Part shown: positions 19,234 to 28,689 of the stretch, in pieces
Numbering within the stretch: the first letter of the stretch is position 1
How the letters are laid out: the number at the start of each line of letters is the position of its first letter
NCBI GenBank assembly: GCA_958299035.1
Contig: CATQJL010000112.1
Span: 63,409,823 to 63,473,822 of the forward strand
DNA from: Cylicocyclus nassatus
Taxonomy: Eukaryota > Nematoda > Chromadorea > Rhabditida > Strongylidae
DNA: 64,000 bases
Direction of reading: 5' to 3'
Notes under the pieces: generated by a model
Told to the model about the DNA's origin: nothing
Database searches by the model: none
Seen by the model: the letters and a program-made list of their open reading frames with translations, nothing else
Program-made: the position numbers and the translations under genes

Positions 19234-22202
19234 TAATTCTATTCAGTAAATATACCGTACATACTCTATAGAATCAAGGGTTTGCCAGAACCCTGGTAGC
19301 AGCCCTACCGAATCAACCATTCCTCTGCCTTGTGGAGTGGACCTTCCACTTTGCTTAGATCTTAAGGTCAGTGCAAAATATCAATATAAACGGTTCTAAT
19401 TATTACCAAGTTCAGCAATTCTTTAAAAGTAGGGATGGAAGACAAGGTTATATTCTTGATAATTTTGGTATATCGGAGGGATCAACAAAATGTAAAGAAA
19501 ATTGTAAATACTGTAATGTTATAGATAATAAAACATACATAAGGTCTTCAGTGACGGGACTTAAGATAAATACTTATGCTAATAAACATGCCAATTGTGA
19601 ATCTGAAAACGTAATATATTGTCTTACTTGTGGTGAATGCAATAAGCAATATGTTGGAATAACAACTAGAAATTTCAAAAACAGAATAAATGAGCACCTC
19701 TACCATTCAAAAAAGAACGTCATAGATAATTATCTTTACAAACATTTCAGCGATACATGTAAAAAAAGATTGATCAAATTCACCATCTTGGACAACTGTC
19801 AAGAAAATAATGATAAAAATATACTAACAGATAAAGAATTATTTTGGACAAAACTATTGATGACAGCCTACCCATTTGGATTCAATGATAATATCAAAGG
19901 GTATGGTAACATATCCAATATCAACAACCCCTTAGCTTACAAACCCAATCACCCATATTTCAATCTCAAAATACTAAAGAAACGAATCAGGAGTACGCAC
20001 CAAAAAAGAAATAAGAAAAGTAGAAACACTAGTACAACAGAAATCAAAACCAAAATTAATAACGTAGAAAATAGCGTAGAATTGTATAGATATATTAGTA
20101 ATATGAAGAAGTCGTTAATAAATAAAATAATTAAATTATGCTATACCACTAACTTTTTAACAGATATTGTCGAAGAGAACAGGCAACTGCTGATTTCCAT
20201 TTTATGTAAATTTCAATTTGGAACATGTAAAGAAACTAAACAATTTAACAAAGAGTCGATTATTCTAAAAACCAAATACATACATGAGATTTTAGATAAA
20301 ATCAATCTCAAAAGAATTATCAATTGTAAAGAAATAAAAGGAATGTTGAGCAACAATACTAATATAAAAATAAAACCGTTCACTATTATATATAACTATT
20401 GCCAACCATTCTCTAAACTACTATTCAATTATAACAAAGTTCTCAGAGATCTAAACAAAGAAAAGTTGACTATGATAATTAATTCAGAATGTATTTGTAG
20501 CAAACAAGAATACCGTAGTTATGTTGACTCTTTTCACAAACACATAGTCACTGGAGACCTTACAATAGTCAAAAACCAAACACTTATTGATATACTTAAA
20601 AAAGGTACTAAATATAGACAACATGAAAATCTTAGCAAAAATGATTTTGATATCTGGATAGAACAGACAGTCACAAATTACGTACAAAAAATCAAAAATA
20701 CGTATAAGATCAATACGCATCTAGTCACAAACTTGTATGATACCTTAAAAAGAAAAATTCGTAAAGCTTTAAAACCTTATTTGCATTCTCTCTATGATCA
20801 TAATATTTCATTATTCAAAAAATTGATAACTGAATTAAAAAATAACTTTATAATAAGTCCAATAGATAAAGCTAGTAATAACTATAGTTTTACTTGTAAA
20901 AAATATTACCTCCAAATTTTGATGAGGGAAATGGGAACGCATTTAGATAATCGCAACCTTGAAGCATTTGGGAACATACAACAAACATATAAAATTCTTA
21001 CTGGAAAAACTCAGCAAGATATTATTGATAAACACTCACAGCTATGCAGGAGCTTCAACGTGAAACAGTTAGACAAAGCTGCTTTACCAGTAATATATTG
21101 TATACCTAAACTTCATAAAAATCCTATCAAATTTAGATTTATAACTGGAGCTCATAGCAGTAGTATGAAGCCAATATCCATAGAACTTAGTAAAATTCTT
21201 GTATTTGTTAAACAACACTTTAGAAATTATGTTAATGCCATTAGGACTAGAAATAAAAGCCACATAGGGTATTGGTCAATTGATGATATAAATATTAGCC
21301 ACACATTAAATCATTTGCAATTTAACAATATGAAACTTTACTCAGCTGATTTTAACGACATGTTCACTAATTTAAAACACAGACTTATCATTAATAACAT
21401 TAAGGAAATATTTAAGTTATGCTTTAAAAATTCTAATAAGAAATACATAGCTAGTAATGGTTATAATAAAATATTTTATAGCAATGACAGAAAGTATCAT
21501 TGCTACAGATACTATGAAATTAATGACCTACTACATCTAGTTAACTCCTTGCTAGTCAACAGTTATTGCAGATTCTCAGACAACCTTTATGTCCAAACCA
21601 ACGGTGTACCACAAGGTGGAAATGCCAGTCCTCTTCTAGCAGATTTGACACTCTCCTACTTCGAATATAAGTTCTCTAAAGATAATCTGATTGGTAAACA
21701 TTTCTGTCCTTTTAGATATATGGACGATATACTTATCATACATAATATGCAACAGTCTGACATAAACAATATCTTGATCCAAGTCTATGAAAATTCTTTG
21801 AAATTTGAAACTACAAATCCAAACCAATTTAGTTGCTGTTATTTAGATTTAGAATTAAAAATACTAAACAACAAAATTTACACTAAGCTATATAATAAAA
21901 CCGATAGCTTTCAGAATAGTGTAATTAGATTTCCACATATGACTTCTTGCATTTCTATTAATGTTAAAAAAGCTACCATATACACAGAAACACTCAGAAT
22001 TGCTCGTACTTGCTTTTTGAAAGAAGACTTCATATGTAGAATTCACAAACTTAAACACCAACTTTTGGAATGCGGTTATGATGAAGGAACTATAATGAGT
22101 GCAGTGTTCAAATGTCTTCACAAAAACAAATTTATAGTGACTAAGTACTGCTGTAAAGGTACAGATGAAGAAATACTCAATGTAATTAGATCAATTTTCT
22201 GA
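19218..22202 (+). CDS. PLE polyprotein: GIY-YIG endonuclease plus reverse transcriptase
   Basis: The uninterrupted frame covers 19359-22202 (about 940 residues). Numbering from codon 19371, residues 41-48 form CxxxCxxC. Residues 81-170 form a GIY-YIG nuclease with VIYCLTC, QYVGIT, the arginine of FKNRINEH, and the catalytic glutamate region KELFWTKLLMTAYPFGFN. A linker leads to the RT: DKASNNY (about 500), KLHKNPIKFRFI (about 579), motif A SADFNDMFTNL (about 658), motif B GVPQGGNASPL (about 744), motif C YMDD (about 783) and motif D CCYLDLELK. All catalytic residues are present. The frame has no ATG before the nuclease. A spliced start is possible: ATG at 19218, donor GTAAAT at 19246, acceptor GTCAG at 19371, which joins in frame as MPPKELILF then MQNIN. 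Introns are known in Penelope-like elements, but this one is inference. Confidence 0.85.
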
Positions 22203-22544
22203 CATCAGTTTACATACTCTTAAGAACAATTGTCACACACCACAGTTACAGAGTTGTCTTTTGAGGATAATGCAGAAAACATGCTCTAGTCTGTTTCTGG
22301 TATTTGACATCCTTCACCGAGCGGGAACTTTCAATTTTGAAAGTTATCTTAACAGACTTACTACATAGATACACGTTTTCTCGATACTTGTGCTTTGCTT
22401 ACAATATATACCAACTATTTATTGTTTTTTTAAATTATAGGTTACTCTATGCCATCCAATGGATCAAGCAACTACATTATTATAATTTAGGTTAGTTTAT
22501 CTTCCTTTATTTGTTTTTGTTTTTGTTTTTTTTATATATGATTT

Positions 22545-22635
22545 ACGATCTTCCTTCACTACTGATGAGTTCCGGGAAGATCGTATGCTTACCTACTTTC
22601 CGTATAGTGATAGGAACGAAACGGAAATTAGGTAA
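22545..22635 (+). ncRNA. hammerhead-like ribozyme with non-standard strand order
   Basis: Hairpin 1 has arms 22545-22554 and 22575-22584 (10 perfect pairs). Its loop reads TCACTA, CTGATGA, GTTCC. Hairpin 2 has arms TTACCTA/TAGGTAA plus TTTCCGT/ACGGAAA (22589-22603 and 22621-22635, one mismatch). Its loop reads A, TAGTGA, TA, GGAAC, GAA. TCACTA pairs with TAGTGA (stem I, 6 bp), GTTCC with GGAAC (stem II, 5 bp), and the A-U pair closing hairpin 2 is stem III. This places CUGAUGA, GAA, the 10.1-11.1 G-C pair, the 15.1-16.1 A-U pair and H17 = A exactly as in a hammerhead, with cleavage expected after 22604. The strands occur in order A-C-B, giving kissing hairpins with the distal ends of stems I and II joined. 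Activity is not shown. The motif lies 340 bases after the PLE stop codon and may be its 3' region. Confidence 0.6.
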
Positions 22636-22639
22636 TTTT

Positions 22640-23126
22640 CTTTTCTTTTTTTATTAAATTGCTTGATCTTCTCTCGATGCCCAATACGAGGGTGGAAGAA
22701 ATTCCCTGTGACGAGGGCTTCTAACAGAAAATTTACCTTACAGCACATATGAAGACGATGTAGCGCTCTAGTCAACTTTGCAATCTTCACGAATTTGAGA
22801 CCTCATAAATGACGGGTTGACCACTTCAGGTTAAGCTATGCCTCTTTTATCTGTGTAACTTTTGCCACCCACTACAGTTGCTAAGCCTTTTCTCATGACA
22901 ATTGCTCTCCATGCTCGTCTCAATATGCTGTGGAATCCTATCAAATTCTGAGCAGAATTTCCTATTTTAATAGAAACACGACTGACATGGGTTCTATCAT
23001 TGAATATTGCTGATAACACAAAATGGGACTTTGGCAAGTGCATGTGTGCTAAGTTTTAGCTCTATCGGTTCGAGCAAACGGAGTTATACGGAACACACAC
23101 CTTGAAGAGCTTACAAAATTCGACTA
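22640..23126. other. no gene recognised
   Basis: Intergenic DNA between the hammerhead-like motif and a Tc1-like element; nothing else is supported. Confidence 0.35.
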
Positions 23127-23128
23127 TA

Positions 23129-24651
23129 CAGTGCTGGCCATACATAGCTATATGGCCACTCTGAAGGATCACGACAATTTGCCCTGTTTCGAAAAAAATC
23201 CTTTGAAAAAACACTATTTTGTGTGCAAACCAACGCTATACCGTTGTCCATAACGGCTCTCAGCTTCATTGATTTTGCCCGCAAAAAAATCGAAAAATTC
23301 GAAAAAAGGCATTTCGAAGGCTGGACACAGCTATGAGGCCACCTCTTGTTTTCAAGCACGACATTCTTTAAGCCTAGAAATTTTTGTACAGTATAGCACC
23401 AACATATAAAACATTTGTACCTCTGGGAGCTGTCGCCCTTTACAAAGAAAATCTTTATTGCTTTTTTTGCTCTAAAATGCTTAGAAAGTCACATTATTCT
23501 GAGATACTGCCAGTTTTCTGAGTTTCCAAGCACTTTTTAGCTCGGTGGAAGAAGATATAAGGATTTGTTGAGCATTTGCAATGACCGCGGTGAAGACCGC
23601 TTGAGTCAACTTTGAGTTGCCGCTGTTACTGATGAACAAACCTCAACCCTGTCATGGTTGTAAGCACGCTATGAGCTACAAAACTCGATTTCCGACGAGC
23701 GAAACTTCTGGTCAAAAGTTGAACACTCTGCGTGACGAGGTACTTATGCAGAAGTTGTCAGAATTTTTGCAAACACGCAATCGCAACGTTCAAATCAAAA
23801 TGCTTCATCTGCAGTTCAGCTGTGCGCAGGGAATCTAACGCGACCCGAATTTTACTCACTCTAACTCCGCATCAAGCCAATTCTTACGGAACTGTTAGAA
23901 TTAGTAAAAAAAAAATTGAAAAGTTTTGAGCGGTGTTCGATCGAATGCTTCAGAGTGGATCTTGTTTACGCAGTGGGGGTTACCAATTTTTGATGGAATA
24001 GCGTTCATGGCGAAAAATTCTAGAAGTTGTTATGTCTTGCAATGCGCACAATTTTGTCGTTGAATAGACGACCTAGTTTTTCGAGCATCAAAATCGAAAT
24101 TCTGTGGTTCCAAGACTCGTCTATCTGAAGGTGAGGTTGAGGCCCTTTCATCAACATCAGTGACTACGCAAAGTTGGCAAGCGCTTTTTACCGCATTCGA
24201 AAAGGCTCAACAAGTCCCAATACCTTCATTCGAGTTGCATAAGTGCTTGGAAACTTAGTAAACCAGCAGTTTTTTGAAATAAAGTGTCTTTTTATGCATC
24301 CTGAAGCAAAACAAGAAGTGTAAATTACTTGTTGACTTTGACTTTCCTTTTTTTGGAAGGCAAGAGCTTCCAGGTGCAACAAACGTTTCATATTCTAGTG
24401 CTGTAACTGTACAAAAAATTCTAGGCTTGAAGACTGTCGTATTGCTTGAAAACAAGAGGTGGCTTTTTTCGGAATCCGTTTTTTCGAATTTTTCATTTTT
24501 TCTGCGGGCAAAATCAATGAAATTGAGAGCCGATCCAGACAACGATATAGCGTTGGTTTATGCACAGGACAGTGGTTTTTCAGACATTTTTTTCCGAAAC
24601 AAAGCAAATTGTCGTAATTTTTTAGCGTGGCTATAGCTATGGCCAGCACTG
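23129..24651. mobile_element. Tc1-like element with 265-base inverted repeats, decayed
   Basis: Both ends start CAGTGCTGGCCATA, the terminus typical of Tc1 transposons, and a TA precedes the left end (the right flank is CA, presumably mutated). The terminal repeats are long: 23129-23398 and 24402-24651 align through almost their whole length, with shared blocks such as GAAAACAAGAGGTGGC and CGGGCAAAATCAATGAA. The 1-kb interior has only short frames and no recognisable transposase catalytic motif, so the copy is non-autonomous. Confidence 0.75.
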
Positions 24652-24710
24652 CATTGGCAGACTTTTTTTCGCAAATCATGAGAATCAATGAGAAGTCCGG
24701 CTCAGTTTGA

Positions 24711-25059
24711 AGGCACTGTCCACCCAGATTTTTGTATTCCATGTTTTGCGCGTTTCGGGATCTTTTCATGTCCCTAATTCCGAATATGAAGTAGAAAGTT
24801 GAGAATCCGCGAAAACTCTAACAATCCCCGTTCCGGAAAACCCGCAGGCATGTTCTCCGAAAAGGTGATATGGGCCTCAGGGGTGGGCGAACATTACTGG
24901 GGGGGGGGGGGGGACTTGGAGTCCACATGCCTACTTTTTGCCACTTTCTCGCTTTCGAAGCAACATTTCGCTCCGCGACTTGGGCATTGGCTAGATAGGG
25001 GTACTGCTATTGTAAGCTGCCAAAAGCTCAAGACTCCTAACTTAGAGTGGACGATGCCC
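24711..25059. mobile_element. TTAA-type MITE, copy 5
   Basis: A 349-base element with left end AGGCACTGTCCACCC and a diverged right end. Both flanks are TTGA, a direct tetranucleotide duplication. Shares its interior with copy 4. Contains a G run of about 15 bases near 24899-24913. Confidence 0.7.
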
Positions 25060-25063
25060 TTGA

Positions 25064-26374
25064 GTCATGAAGGTACGCTTTTGTAGAAGTGTCTCTTTAA
25101 ATTATGGAATGTCTATTGCTGCCGAGAGCTGAATAATTGGAAGGTCTTGTGTATGGGCGATAGCACCCCATAGTAAGCTTTACGTATGAGTAAGCGAATA
25201 GGTTAGGAAAAGAATGTCGTTTTTCATAGCAAAGCAACAAGGCTAATCCAAAAAATATGCGAGGAGTGCCAATCAGTTTATATAAAGCAAAGTAAGCCGT
25301 ACACCTTCGAACATTGCGAAATTGGTGATGTAGGCAAAATTTAAGAGCTAGAATATAAGGGCAACTCATAATGCCAAAAGTCGGGTTTTTGCCTCAGAAA
25401 ATCCTACAAACCTCTCACTTGCTCCTGCATATAACAGACGCGTGCATTCATGCACATGTAGACTTGCTATAGGTTCTTGCTTGGAAATCAACAAAAAGTA
25501 ACGAAAACGGGAAATTCTTTCCCCCAATGGCCCTAGGCTCCATCCTTATATGCAGTTTGATACCACAAATCTTTGAAACTTCACTCACGATATTTTGGCC
25601 TTAGATATGGACTAGCTTTGAGAGACAACAATTTTGGCTGGACAACCCTAGAAGAGCGACATTTTTTCTTTCGAACTTCATACTATATTTCCATAGCTAT
25701 TCTTAAATAAGAATCGTTACCCAGAAAGTACTGCGGCTTTTGTGGCACTAATAATCAAGCAGCTCCTCTCTTTTCTCTCTGTTCTTCACCCTCCTCTTCC
25801 TCTCTCCCACACAAAACATTATTTTCTTTACTGCGCATACTAGCTACATCTAAGTGGGGCACCGATTGGATGAGCCAAAATGCCATCAATTACATAGCCG
25901 GTTGATGCGCTTGTTGTGAGTGTTATGCATGTGCGTATAAGGCAGAACCACTTCAGTGCTTATGTAATTGGATTCGAACAGAAATGTGCTTAGAAGAAGA
26001 GGAATGCCTTTCTTCCTGTGCCTTAGGAAGAAATGCAAATGAAAATTATTTCGCTGGACTTGGATTTCCTAGGATGCCATAAATCGTACATGGAAAAGCA
26101 CTAAAGCATTTTTAGTCCTTCTATTTTTACGAGTAAATTGAAAGGTGTTGAGCCCGAAAGACTCGCGTAAAAAGCTTATAAAACTAAATGGAGAGAAAGA
26201 TGTTTTTTCCCAATATGCAGACGACTACCGTACCTCATACTGCTCATAATTTTCGAATACCGTGCTGATCTACTTCTGTCAACTAGCAAGGTTTGTTTTT
26301 TGTTCTGCATCAATAACAGCGAAAACAAGATTTATGTAGCGAAAAACTACCAAACCTACACGAAAATTCTCTAA
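25064..26374. other. no gene recognised
   Basis: This 1.3-kb stretch is downstream of the collagen stop codon, so it should contain the collagen 3' UTR and polyadenylation site just below 26375. I saw no further gene. Confidence 0.4.
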
Positions 26375-28638
26375 CTAATGTCTCTTCACTACCCTGGCCG
26401 CTTTATAAACTCGATTAGTATAGACAGCACTCCTTGGAGGGCAAGGACAATATGCGGCGTCATGTCCAGGAAGACCTGGTGCGCCTGGTATACCCGGGCG
26501 TCCAGAAGCACCCGGTTGTCCACGTGGTCCCGGTTGTCCTTGAGGTCCCTGCCTTCCTGGGTTACCAGGACGTCCTGGAAGTCCAAGTGGTCCAGGGCGT
26601 CCCTGTGGACCAGGTCGCCCTAGCGGTCCAGGGGGTCCAGGTGCGCCACGGCCTTTCCGTCCATCCATTCCGGGCTTGCCGGGACCACCAGGGCGACCAG
26701 GTGCACCAGGCGCGCCGCGATCTCCGAGAGGGCCGGGTGGTCCGGGTAGGCCATTTTTGCCACGTAGTCCTTGCATGCCAGGTCGTCCACTTGGTCCCGG
26801 GCGTCCCATTGGTCCAGTAATTCCGGGTGGTCCGCGAGGTCCTGGAGGGCACTTGACACATCCAGGTTGAAATGGTGGGCATGTGATGGGAGCGTAGACC
26901 TAGAAATTGAAGCTAGCTACAATAATATAAGATGCTTATGTCGATTACTCACATGTGTGTTATCACGTCCGGGTGGGCCAGGATTTCCCGGAATTCCGCG
27001 TGGTCCCGGACGTCCAGGTGGTCCTGGAGGTCCCGGAGGACAGCGTGGTGGTCGCGGTTCACATACACACCATGATGGTAGCCCACGGAAATTTTGTCTT
27101 TTCTGACGGAAGATCGAGTTGAATGGGTTTTGTCGGGGCTTTGAAGGCGGGCTGACGGCGATTTGAATGTCCATCATGTCGATCCATGCCGAATCCGTTT
27201 CAAGGCGAAACATTGCGACAGAGTCAAGAACCTGGAAAAACAATGAGTAGTCAAGTGATTGAAGCAGTTTTGAGGATTTTCTCTTCTCAGTCGCTCAATT
27301 CTTGAAATCGTCAAATCTTACTTGTCTAGAAAGACTAAAAAATTACATGTGTATGCTCACAGTAGCATCCAAAACATGCTTGAAAGCCGGTTTTGCCGAG
27401 CAATTTAAAGGCAAATCAGTTTTCTATGCACATCACAGCTCAAAATTTTCTGGTTGCAAATTCGATTGAACAGCTGGAGGTCTTCGCAACGTTTTATACA
27501 AATTCCGTAGGACTAAAACCTCCATTAAGGTACAAGATTCTTGTTCGGCAACTAGGCATTCCTTATTGATGACTCGTGATTTTCTGCAAAATTCGACTAC
27601 ATAGAGACATGAGTGCACTCTTTGATGGTAAAGTACTCCATTAAAAATGATGTACTAGTAAGTCAGAATTTCTCTAAACTCGCTCAATGGACTGCAAAAA
27701 AGCCTGTGTTTGAGATGAACTCAGGTCAAGATGTTGCAGTACAGACAAACTGTTTAAGACTCAAGTCTTTTTAGTGGATCCACAAAGAAAAATTTTGCTG
27801 CCATTGTTTGATTTTTTCTTAGAAAAATCTTTTTTTTAATAAATAACACGGAAAAACAGAAGATAGGAAAGCCATCTTCCTGCTAAAGGTTAAAAAAATA
27901 GAGTTTGCTGAGTCATGCTATTTATGTCTAACTTTTAACGCTTCATCATCGCATGGTGGGCAATGGATATCTATCCCAATTTGAAATCAGTTCAACAAAA
28001 ATACCCTTAACTGTGTAATAGCGCATACTGTAACTCATTAAAGGAAGATATATTTTAGTCCCGGTGATTTTTTACTTTTTTACTAACATTTTTGATTTTA
28101 ACAGGACGGACTACTTAGCCAGAAGATCTTGAGTCAAATTCAGTAAATTCGCCCTTTTCTTTTTCCTCACACACCTCTATACGCATTAGTTTCTTTAATA
28201 ACAACCAAGCATCCTACGTAGGTCCCGACACTCAATCTGTACTCTTAAAGACAGCGTCCGGTATATAAATTCCGTACAGGGGCTCCCGCCCTGATAAAGC
28301 TCTTGCTCAAATGGTATTGTACCACTTTGCTTCTAAAGCAAGTGGTACAATACCATTTCCATATTCAAAATCGGTTCTGGAATAGCCCGTTTTCGACATT
28401 TTTACTCTTAGGCTGCATTTTCGGAATCAGCGGGAAAAATAAGCCCAGGTAAGCGAAAAAAAATTTTTTTTTGAAATTTTTCCCGGACGCTGCCTCTAAC
28501 AAAGAGAAAAACTTTACCCACCTGATCATGAACTTCATTGATCTCATAGTAGAGTGATGGCAAAACGGCAAGACATGCGCCAATGGCAAGCAGTGAACAT
28601 GCGGAAGCAGCACCGACGATCACCTTATCCTCGATCAT
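26375..28638 (-). CDS. nematode cuticle collagen, three exons, 306 residues
   Basis: Exons are 28638-28522, 27231-26953 and 26899-26375, all joined in phase 0. Donors are GTGGGT and GTGAGT; acceptors are TTTTTCCAG and TTTCTAG. The product is a secreted collagen that trimerises and is crosslinked into the cuticle. Residues 6-30 are a hydrophobic signal-anchor region. The box [12 protein letters not shown] is the nematode collagen N-terminal homology region. RQKR at 81-84 is a subtilisin-like (furin/BLI-4 type) processing site. Cysteines at 94, 96 and 103 precede a short Gly-X-Y block; those at 139, 146 and 149 precede a main Gly-X-Y block of about 130 residues; the tail begins YCPCPPR at 282. 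Length and layout are those of the family, and the gene looks functional. Intron 1 (1290 bases) carries a TTAA-type MITE. I cannot assign an orthologue by name. Confidence 0.9.
28249..28495. mobile_element. TTAA-type MITE, copy 6, in collagen intron 1
   Basis: A 247-base element with ends AGACAGCGTCCGG and the reverse complement of AGGCAGCGTCCGG. Left flank TTAA, right flank CTAA. It contains an internal palindrome at 28309-28357. Its right end lies only 26 bases from the collagen exon 1 donor. Confidence 0.65.
28309..28357. repeat. inverted repeat inside MITE copy 6
   Basis: AAATGGTATTGTACCACTT and its exact reverse complement (19 pairs) flank an 11-base centre that includes further partial pairing. 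Its sequence differs from that of the palindrome in MITE copy 3. Confidence 0.8.
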
Positions 28639-28680
28639 CCTTAGTCGATGACAATGACGAATCTGAAGCCAGTGTTGGCA

Positions 28681-28688
28681 CTTTTATA
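28681..28688 (-). promoter_or_regulatory. TATA box of the collagen gene
   Basis: TATAAAAG on the minus strand lies 42 bases upstream of the collagen start codon, a normal distance for a TATA box with a short 5' UTR. Confidence 0.6.
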
Positions 28689-28689
28689 G

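Larger units (their letters stand above)
19126..22504 (+). mobile_element. Penelope-like retroelement with N-terminal GIY-YIG (Naiad type)
   Basis: The element includes a structured 5' region (19126-19370), one long ORF and a 3' region of at least 300 bases. The order endonuclease then reverse transcriptase is the reverse of canonical Penelope and matches the permuted Naiad group, which is known to favour microsatellites as targets; the left flank here is a microsatellite desert. The right boundary is uncertain: either near 22504, before a T-rich TTTTTG repeat, or beyond 22635 so as to include the hammerhead-like motif. I found no pseudo-LTR duplication inside the window. Confidence 0.75.

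Noticed and set aside
22201..22545. Long direct repeat of the PLE 5' region (pseudo-LTR)
   Set aside because: I compared the 5' and 3' regions by eye and found no convincing duplication within the window.
26378..27106. Long plus-strand and alternative minus-strand frames over the collagen exons
   Set aside because: They are shadows of the Gly-X-Y coding sequence in other frames; only one frame gives Gly every third residue and correct splice joins.
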